A program made the position numbers and the translations under genes. Shown here piece by piece: positions 57,601-64,000 of a stretch of DNA of 64,000 nucleotides. The stretch comes from Adiantum capillus-veneris (taxonomy: Eukaryota; Streptophyta; Polypodiopsida; Polypodiales; Pteridaceae): positions 83,276,843 through 83,340,842 of the forward strand of contig CM043950.1 of assembly GCA_014529385.2 (NCBI GenBank). The letters run 5' to 3'. Below the pieces are notes generated by a model. The model saw nothing but the letters and a program-made list of their open reading frames with translations. It did not search any database and was not told where the DNA came from. Within the stretch, counting starts at the first letter, position 1. Each line of letters starts with the position of its first letter.

Positions 57601-58331
57601 CTCCACTTCCCATTTTTCTTTGGTGCTACCACAACTGGAGACACCCACTCAGAATCTTCCACTGGGTAGATAAATCCTGCCTTGAGTAATCTTTTTACTT
57701 CTTTTAAGAGTGCATCTTGTTGCACTAGCCCTAATCTTCTTAGCCTTTGCACCACTGGTATGGCACCTTCCTTTAATTGGATATGGTGTTGGGTTATCGT
57801 CACTCCTTTAATGTGCTCATAATCAGTTATAAAGAGGCCAGCATGCTTCTTTAGTACCTGCAAATAGGGTTCTCTCTCTTCTTCTAGTAGGTCCTTAGCT
57901 AGCATCTCCTCTAAGCCTGTGGCTTCTTCCTTGTTTAGAGAGTCTTGACCACCTTCTCCTTCTGGGTTTCGCAGTATTATACCCATGACTTTCAAAGAGA
58001 TAGCATCCTCCTCAGATGAAGAGCAGCGGCTTGTACTCCATTCATCCATAGAAGTTTCCATCTCTAGGTCTTGTTGTCTACCCTGCTTCATGTCATACAC
58101 AATTTTTTGTTGCTTGCCACCTACCTTATGATTTGGTCGCAACTCAAGGGAACCTGTCTCCCAATCTTGCCTAGCTTTCATAGCCATAAGCCAAGGTCTT
58201 CCAAGGATTAGCGGATAGCCCTCCCCCTTAGTTGGGATCACATAAGCATCAATTGAGATTGCCACACCAAAAGCTGAAACCTTCACTCCATTAACCTTTC
58301 CCACACAAGCCACCCTTACATTATTTTCCAT
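54666..58331 (-). CDS. C pol: protease end, RT, two RNase H domains, integrase (1,221 aa)
   Basis: Fully open frame from ATG at 58,331. By residue: protease C-terminal ILGRPW at 42-47; RT about 220-440 with SEWVSPVVV, GYSGYFQIRI, PFGLTNAPATF and FIDD at 346-349; degenerate RNase H about 485-605 (FYVNPSVGPEALG, catalytic Asp lost); archaeal-type RNase H about 635-760 with D639, E678, D704 and D754; integrase zinc module (GGHF at 851-854, CRTCEVC at 881-887) and core D915, D975 and E1011 with 35 residues between the last two; GPY/F-like KWEGPFVV near the end. The frame is the same as gag-protease upstream, separated only by TAA at 58,362, so translation normally continues from gag. Confidence 0.95.
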   Translation of the reverse strand: MENNVRVACVGKVNGVKVSAFGVAISIDAYVIPTKGEGYPLILGRPWLMAMKARQDWETGSLELRPNHKVGGKQQKIVYDMKQGRQQDLEMETSMDEWSTSRCSSSEEDAISLKVMGIILRNPEGEGGQDSLNKEEATGLEEMLAKDLLEEEREPYLQVLKKHAGLFITDYEHIKGVTITQHHIQLKEGAIPVVQRLRRLGLVQQDALLKEVKRLLKAGFIYPVEDSEWVSPVVVAPKKNGKWRVCVDYKPLNTATKRDHFPLPFQDEILNEVAGHERYTVCDGYSGYFQIRIADEDQRKTTFITPWGCFAYRVMPFGLTNAPATFQRFMNLVFQPYFGKSIRVFIDDFCIYSSREVHLSKVDEGFTRLAQLGGQLNKDKCHIGESKVTLLGHVVSQDGIEADLEKVKTFLSLPTPSNLKQLVSFIQKVRYMGRFIHLLSQAIYPLQQLTKHTTLTWSEEGERCFQEVKTILSSLPVVLQPTWGELFYVNPSVGPEALGAVLMQKDPKTSLMRPVYFSSRVMTAVEKGFSATDQLVLALKFAVEKFRAYLLPRQFVVITTEEVFPYALQHMELSQRIAKWVVQLQEFDYTLQVEDSARACLADVLTQRCYDKAKKEAPSKVPPIPEPEVLLGAHSLYFDRAYKRTKDKASAVIVILGPEKEKIFAKGFHLKEVHSNNEAEYHALVLGLQCCLSQGITKLNVFGDSMLIVKQMVGIWAYKNDKLSVKMREAKALLKGFKEVRVHFVPRDQNREADALAGEELQTLIVGAILVKSPLYQGKEELHDLLYFLEHCEAPSGMSKSERRWLAKKATSYSLVNEDLYCRGKDAVLRRVPASQEIKDIYFSCHEGVCGGHFAQEITSRNILQAGFTWPSLHRDVQHWCRTCEVCQKAGPRRLTHENQHPIKTYGTFEKWGIDAIGPLHCTQSGKEYIIIGVEYMTRWAEARPRKRITAKDVSDFIFDCLCCRFGTPLEILSDRGPGFRADLVGQLMSKLKIKRTHSTPYYPQCNGLVEKVNGLIYKIITKQVHLHPKAWDKHLDAALWAYRTSFKTSLGYTPFHLAYGQGALLPIEVELASLRVLKAHQEDSQEKQVEGRIIDLERLGLDRESAVKYYAAQVEKKRRKFNRNLVKKGIKEGSLVLRYDNRFDRRKDGKFLLKWEGPFVVIQRFSNGSYQLGDLDGKVHQTPVNGWRLKAYQCRLSQPYASEINAKDGPEESSLYSSSN

Positions 58332-58361
58332 CTTAGCTTGTAAGGAAGTTTGCTCATTTAC

Positions 58362-59862
58362 TTACAAACCCAATCTGTGCATTAATTTCTCTCTCATAAC
58401 ACAAATCTCGGCTCCACCATCTACGTACACATTGGAGACTCGCTGACCCTTAATCTCTGCATCAATGACTGGCACGATATCCTTCATGCCTCTTGCACTA
58501 ATAGACCCAACTGACTTTTCCTTAGCCCTCCTGGTGCTGACCATCTTAGACCAGGTTCTACGCATCTTTGGGGAAAGGTGGAGGAGTTGCTGCCATGAAA
58601 TCTTTGGTCCTTGCTTACTCACATCTGCTACCAGGTCGTAAGGTATGGATCCTACCCCAAGTGGAAAGTCTTCTACTCCTATGTGCCTCCTTGACCTACT
58701 CTTCCTTTTCTTGTCTCCTATCACTTGGGAGGAACCCTCATTCCCTTTATCTGTCTCTGAAGCTTCCATTTCATCAGTTCTTTGTCTCCTAACTCTCTTT
58801 ATTGGCATTGCAGGAACTTCCTCCATTTTTTCTTTCCCTTTATCCTTACCATTGTCAAGACTTATGACAGAGACAGCTCTGTCCTCCCCTCCCGATGGTA
58901 GTGGAGGGATCTCTGATGGTGCTTGTGGTGGTGGAGGAGGGGGTCTCAATATTTGGATTGGTGGAGCCACGTGTGCATTTTGTCCATTTAGTGGCCTAGC
59001 TCGAGGAGGAGTGACTTGCTGGCGAGGAGGCCGTTTTTGATTACCATTTCCTTGATAGCGTTGTGGATGGGGGCAATAATACATGCCGTGACCTACCTCT
59101 CCACAGTTGTAGCAAATGTACTCACGTACTTGCCTTTGTCCTTCTTGTCTATTTCGTTCATTTCCTGGCTGGGGAGCCCCTACACCTTGAACCAGATTGA
59201 TGGACAAGCTCTCTAGTTGATTGGTGATTTGTTGAAGTAATTCTTGTTGAGAGGACTCTTGGTCTGTTGCTCCTGTCCCTGCTACTACCCTTGCCGTAGG
59301 TTGAGCTAGCGGTGGAGGCTCCATTCCCCCTTGTAGTTGAGCTTGGAATTTTAACTTCCTATCCTTCTCCCTTGCATAAGTCATAGCTTTATCAAAGGTA
59401 TCTGGGAATTTACCTTTTACCTTTTCTCGAAGGATGGGGTAAAGCCCTGCCAGGAAACAGTCCTTCTTTAGGCATTCTGGCACCCTTTCTCCTTCACCTA
59501 GTGATGCACACCATTTCTCCCACAGGTTGGAAAACTTTCCTTCATAGCTTCTATAGTCATTGGGTGATGTGGCGTAGCTCTAAGAGCTGTCTCCATATCT
59601 CCTGTGGAGGCTCATGGCGGCGAAATTCTTCGATGAAGGCCATCTTTAAGGACTCCCAGTCTCTTCTTTCTTAAGGTGCCAAAGTTTGATACCATAATTT
59701 TGCACCTTCCCTCAAGACCAAAGGAAAGGCCCTTAACTTAGTAGCTTCGTCATCCCTTCCCGATACCAGAAAGGCCATTTTCAAATTATCCAAAAAGTCT
59801 GGAGCAACCTCCCCAGGCTTACCATAAAAATTAGGGAAGGCCATAAGTGAGAGAGTAAACAA
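58362..59862 (-). pseudogene. C gag and protease start
   Basis: Gag begins in MAFPNFYGKPGE (about 59,845) and has a TAA at 59,671 and a frameshift near 59,570. From 59,483 it is open: FLAGLYPILREKVKGKFP, the zinc knuckle CYNCGEVGHGMYYC (about 59,110), a Pro-rich linker, basic stretches and HIGVEDFPLGVG. It reaches the protease active site VYVDGGAEICVM before a TAA at 58,362. Family B has a GAA codon at this point, so one base change explains the stop. Confidence 0.9.
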
Positions 59863-59935
59863 TTACACAAACAGCTCCAATTTATTTTAAAATAGAGTAT
59901 GGTAATTACAATTTGGAGCTTTAGCACAACCTAGC

Positions 59936-60168
59936 TCAAAATAGGATGAAGATCGGCACATCAAAGGAATGGTAATAGTCTAGTAAGGGTAGAATGACAG
60001 GATGAGGAGAGCGCAAGATTTCCCAAGTCTCTCGGCTCCAAACAACAGGGCTATTCTTTGCTGATAAAAGATTTTCCTATGAATAAAAATATTCACACGG
60101 ATATGACGCACAAAATGGAAAGGAAACATGCGGGGATCATCATTCTCATTATTGGCATCCATACTTAC
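59936..60168 (-). pseudogene. C leader ORF related to the B leader ORFs
   Basis: The minus strand reads PFHFVRHIRVNIFIHRK and FGAERLG, matching leader ORF 1 of B. A one-base shift then moves the match to another frame, which ends in FDVPIFILF and a TGA at 59,936. It sits directly before gag, as in B. Confidence 0.6.
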
Positions 60169-60178
60169 ACACAAGAGC

Positions 60179-61146
60179 CTAGCTTAGTTGCACCACCTTC
60201 GGACCAATGAGCCTGATCAGCCACAGAAGGTCAGCACCTCGGATCACTTGGACGCTTCCTGATGCATCTGTGAAGACGTAAGGCGTGATGGAAACACTTT
60301 GTACAATGCTAAGCCTCTTAGCAAGCAACAATTGGATGCTATTACCATAATCAGCATGACGAATGAAAGTGACACCATTAATGTGCAGCACATCATCAAC
60401 TAAGATAGTTTCCTTAGATTGAGATAACTTCTTGAAAATTAGCAGCAAAGGTAGGGCAGGGAGGCTTTTCACCCGGTCTCCAAAGCACTTTGGACAATAT
60501 AAAAGTGATCTTCACGCGGACAGGAGGTTGGCTTGGGATTGGTGGTGTCTAAATTCACAAAGTGCACTGGGAGCACTCGCAGACGGGCGGCAATCTTGTA
60601 GGCAAGCCTTCGCCTCTTTGCTTCAGGAGGATTTAGGAGTGAGAGTCGTGGTTGCAAGTTGGAGGTTGAAGTTGGTTGCTCACTAGCCTTTTTCTTGCCT
60701 GTAGTGGTCATGTAATCCCTTATTAATGAGATTAAGCCAAATGTTACCTTACGCTTGAGCACGCGCTGCGGCCTTGGGCCACTTAGGTGTAGAGGTGATC
60801 TTCCTCCTCTTAGTCGGCTCCTCAGGAAAGAGAGGTCTGGTGATGCTTTCTCTTACCTTAATGTGTGTCACAGTACCTTCATGTATGTTGATGTAGAATA
60901 TTGCAATCTCGTGTGCGTTGGAGGTTTCTGGAGCACTCATAGGTTGAGAGGAGAGGTATATCAAGCTCTTCTTCTTACTCTCCTTCGTTGGCGACGATCA
61001 CGAACAAGGCATGTAGAAGAACTTACTTCTTGAATTTCAATGACACTGCAACCTGGTAACAAGACCTCGATGAAAGCTTTTAAGGCCTCTAAAGCCTCCT
61101 TCTCTTCTGTTCTCCAATTTGCAAAGTCCTCACGCCATTCGTCCAT
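60179..61146 (-). other. C leader: chain of short overlapping frames
   Basis: Between primer site and the conserved leader ORF are four adjoining minus-strand frames: 61,146-60,961 (ATG, charged, MDEWREDFANW to a basic end), 60,964-60,749 (first ATG 60,940), 60,762-60,469 (first ATG 60,711, with KRRRLAYKIAARL) and 60,472-60,179 (no ATG). Neighbouring frames overlap by 4-14 nt. They may be one worn longer ORF broken by frameshifts, or several small ORFs. The last one has a weak pattern likeness to the B leader ORFs. Confidence 0.45.
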
Positions 61147-61198
61147 GTTGTAGATTGCACATCTTCATTGCTTGTGGACTGAAGGTCTGTGTAGCCCT

Positions 61199-61215
61199 CC
61201 TCCGTGGGGGCACCA
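61199..61215 (-). promoter_or_regulatory. C primer binding site
   Basis: The minus strand reads TGGTGCCCCCACGGAGG three bases after the 5' LTR end, identical to that of D. Confidence 0.8.
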
Positions 61216-61218
61216 AAA

Positions 61219-62731
61219 AGATGGCGGAAAAAAGAGCAGTGCAATCGGGTGGCCTCTGTACTCGTGCAAACTCCACAAACCACACCTCATGCAAACAAAC
61301 AAAGAACAAAACAAAGGGGGCACCACCCTAAATTAACAGGTTTAGGGACCTCTCACATAGTGCACATAGGCAAGTGAGACTTCTGGAATTATGATGGCAT
61401 CAAAACATATGGCAAAACACATAGAAACGAAGCTTAGGGACCTTATGTAGCATATATATACACAAGACATCAGCTTAACAATACAACAACATTTGATCAT
61501 ACATAACAAGGATATAGAGAAGCAAGCCAAGGATGGAATAATCCCTTGTCAAAAACAATCAACCCAGCAAGTAGGTATGATCCTACTAGCAACACATCAA
61601 TACCTTAGAGAATGATGGCGAGGATGGTGGCCATGGAGCATGAGAGAAGACTCCTTATTTTGGTTTTAGGGCTAGTAATGTAGCATACTAGAGGGAGAGA
61701 GAGAGAGGGAGAGAGAGTAGAGCTCCATCCATAGCTCCTCGTTGTGAGCAATGTCGTCATAGCTTCGTTGCTTGGTGAAGTGGGTGAAGTGTTGGTTTTG
61801 AGTGAGAGAAGGCCTCCTTATATAGGTTTCTGAGAGGGTTTAGGATTAGGGATAAGCATGCTTAAATCCGCTGATTGGGGTTACTTTTTGCTTAGGGTGG
61901 TCAACAGATTGAGGTCACCTGATATATCACCATCAAGATATTCTCTAGAGTGATGTGAGAGGGGAGGGTAAATGCTGATTTTTCTGATTGTGACACATGG
62001 GGATAAGGCCTTGACCAGCATTTAAGAGCAGGTAAAGTGGCTGTTGAAACTGGAGGTTCTGCACATGTCAGGGGGGGACCTGCGGGGGGGAGGTGGCAGC
62101 TGGGTCCTCCTGAATATCAAATTCTCAAAAAATCCTCAACCATGGCTTCTTTTGACATGTGTTCTTTGAAAAAATCAGCATGTCTCTTTTCAACTCAAAA
62201 GTCTTTATCCCTGTTGACTCACCTTTACCATAAGATCTTCCCCTTTTCTCCTCCTGTAACTGCATTGTTGATGCCCAATCACTGCTTCTAGTAACAGTGA
62301 ACTGTTACCTACCAAATACTTATGGTGCAGTAAAAAATATTTACCATGGGTAAAAAAAGTTATCGTAGGTAAAAAGTGATTTGTATTTACCATGTAGGTG
62401 AAAAATATTTACTGTAGGTAAAAAATATTTACTGTCGGTAAAAAGGTGAAAACGGAGTATGCTGTGCTGTGAGTCCACACGAACATCCTCGTGTAAATTT
62501 CACTAGAAATTCACATCTAGAATGGGCTATTCTGTAAGATATAGGTTGTAGGCATGCATAAGAGCTCGTTCCCACGTATCTTCTGTCCATGGCACTTTTT
62601 ACTCTTTGGTGCTTGTGAAGAAGATTTTTTCTTCTCTTTCGAGATCCCTTGGACTAGAGTATCCTCATCTCCCCAACAACTGACTGTGCCTTTATTGCAT
62701 CTTCAGAAGGGGTCCTAAAAACCATGCATCA
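61219..62731 (-). mobile_element. C 5' LTR
   Basis: Matches 52,829-54,360 throughout. Its outer end TGATGCATGG is at 62,731. The inner end reads ATCT rather than ATCA, a mutation of the terminal CA. The promoter box is at about 61,817-61,824. It contains the same 18-bp inverted repeat (62,291-62,308). Confidence 0.95.
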
Positions 62732-62736
62732 CACTT

Positions 62737-64000
62737 CCAAGCACATAGAGCAAGGGGTTTGAATGAAGTGAGTGAGAGGGAATCTTCACAAACCCTGGAA
62801 GCACCAATTAGGGACCCTCTTGCACAATCTTCACAAATAGGAGATAACTCTCAACAAGAGGTTTTACAAAGGCTAACTCAACATCTTGAGAACCTCACTA
62901 TGAATCTAATACAGGGTCTACATCAACAACGACAACCAAGAGAAGGGAATCGCAATCAACGAAGACAAGCTCAAGAGTTGCGATGTTGCAATTGCAATGA
63001 AATCGGCCATGGCATGTACAATTGTCCACATCCAGGGTGACTTCCGGGAGACATATATCCCCCCAGAACGCCTCCTCTTACTGTGCAGCAAGAACTAGCT
63101 CAAGGCCCACAAATCCTTCGTCAACCACCACCACCAGCAAATATACCTCCCGTCCCACATGAGGAGGAAGAAAGAGGACTCAACATCATCAAGCTAGAAG
63201 AGGTAATAGATGAGCATACTCTAAACTTTGATGTTATGCCGGCAGAAAAATGCACAAGAGCACATGATAAGGATGAAGACATGAGAAGTGAAGGGACAAA
63301 TTCAGCCAGAATGGAGAAGAAGAAGAAGTCAAAGATGGAAGAAGCTGAAAGTAGCAGGAATAAAAGATCAAGGCGAAGGGATATTGGTATCAACGACTTC
63401 CCATTGGGAAAGGAACTAGAGGCCTACAATATCCTGGAGGATTTACAAACCCAAAAGCCAAACATTTCATGGCCTCAACTTCTACACCTATCAACCAAAG
63501 TAAGAAGGCAATGGCCAAAGTTGGTAAGTACAAGAATTCCTCAAAGCTACAAAAAGATGTGGAACCCATTGTGGATGCTTACATAAGGGGTAAAAAGGTG
63601 TCTAATGTATATGTTGATGGTGGAGCTCAAATGTGTGTGATCACGGAAAAATCAATGAACAAGTTAGGGCTTGAAATTACAAAGTCCTCTAATTGTCAAG
63701 CTAGACTAGCCAAAAACTCAAGTGTGAAGTGTTTGGGGATCATTGAAAATGTAAAAGTCTCTGTATGTAACGTAGATGCACGAATGGATATGTATGTCAT
63801 GTCAGCTAAGGGGGAGGGCTATCCCATCATCCTAGGGAGGCCTTGGCTCATTGCTGTGAATGCAGATCAAAAATGAGGAAGTGGTCGTTTGATTCTTAAG
63901 AAGGGTCAACCCGTGGTGTATGATTGGCGACAAGGAAAGAAACTAGATATCAACTATGAAACCACGGCAGATGAAGAGAGCGAGGAGGAGAGTCCTTACT
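62737..64000 (+). pseudogene. B3 gag (rest) and protease, runs off the window
   Basis: It continues B3 after element C: the zinc knuckle CCNCNEIGHGMYNC (about 62,987), Pro-rich linker (the second gag TAG of B2 is CAG here), and FPLGKELEAYN. A 37-bp deletion near 63,540 shifts the frame. Then come VYVDGGAQMCVI (protease active site kept, about 63,610) and IILGRPWLI. A TGG-to-TGA change at 63,874 stops the frame. A TGA in place of an Arg codon at 63,039 also breaks gag. Confidence 0.9.

Larger units (their letters stand above)
52829..62731 (-). mobile_element. Element C: complete Ty3/gypsy (Tat-like) retrotransposon, 9.9 kb
   Basis: Two LTRs (61,219-62,731 and 52,829-54,360) with TG...CA outer ends, a primer site, leader ORFs, gag, pol, a polypurine tract and a 5-bp target duplication make this the only complete element in the window. 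It carries a degenerate RNase H plus a second archaeal-type RNase H, the hallmark of Tat-group elements. Gag has a stop and a frameshift and the protease a stop, while pol is fully open. The LTRs differ by a few percent, so the insertion is younger than most neighbours but not very recent. Confidence 0.95.

Noticed and set aside
60469-60964. ATGA-type translational coupling in the C leader
   Set aside because: At the overlaps the apparent starts are TTG or GTG, not ATG, so stop-start coupling cannot be claimed; only the overlapping open frames are reported.

Overview
This window looks like nuclear DNA of a land plant with a large, repeat-rich genome. It is a deeply nested graveyard of LTR retrotransposons, and I could recognise no host gene, rRNA or tRNA. 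The plant assignment rests on the element types: Ty3/gypsy elements carrying a second, archaeal-type RNase H next to a decayed first one, an ordinary plant Ty3 element primed by initiator tRNA-Met, a plant-type Ty1/copia fragment, and long (CT)n tracts. I cannot name the species.

Layout. 1-8.3 kb: the 3' part of a decayed Ty3 element (A1, + strand) with protease, RT, RNase H and integrase, then an unusual second retropepsin-like segment, a non-coding stretch with regularly spaced palindromes, and an extra ORF. 8.3-10.7 kb: microsatellites and a minus-strand copia fragment. 10.75-15.5 kb: two 0.75-kb inverted arms around a D-type LTR and a gag/protease remnant (family G). 16.7-23.0 kb: a minus-strand Ty3 element F with its 5' LTR. 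23.9-30.06 kb: a + strand non-autonomous LTR element D that carries gag plus an unknown ORF and no pol. 30.06-33.5 kb: a minus-strand coiled-coil ORF with four stops, then a second F-type LTR. 33.5-41.0 kb: the 5' part of a second A element (A2), whose LTR is split by a 1.3-kb TIR element. 41.0-64 kb: a head-to-tail array of near-identical family B copies (B1-LTR-B2-LTR-B3). B3 is interrupted by a complete 9.9-kb minus-strand element C (52,829-62,731) flanked by a perfect 5-bp target duplication, CACTT.

How the parts relate. B, C and D share gag homology, the same style of polypurine tract and a primer site starting TGGTGCCCCC. D and C match over 17 nt of that site, so D could have been mobilised by C-like helpers. 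A1 and A2 are complementary pieces of one family: A2 keeps LTR, primer site, gag and protease, while A1 keeps pol and the 3' region. A2 is fused at 41,007 to B1, giving an A-B chimera. Almost every coding region carries stops, frameshifts or microhomology deletions. The exception is the 1,221-residue pol frame of C, which is fully open with all expected RT, aRNH and integrase residues.

Most promising leads: the second protease-like module after integrase in A1; the conserved palindromes spaced about 284 bp in both A copies; the pair of related ~70-residue leader ORFs upstream of gag in B and C; and the gag-plus-ORF2 composition of D.
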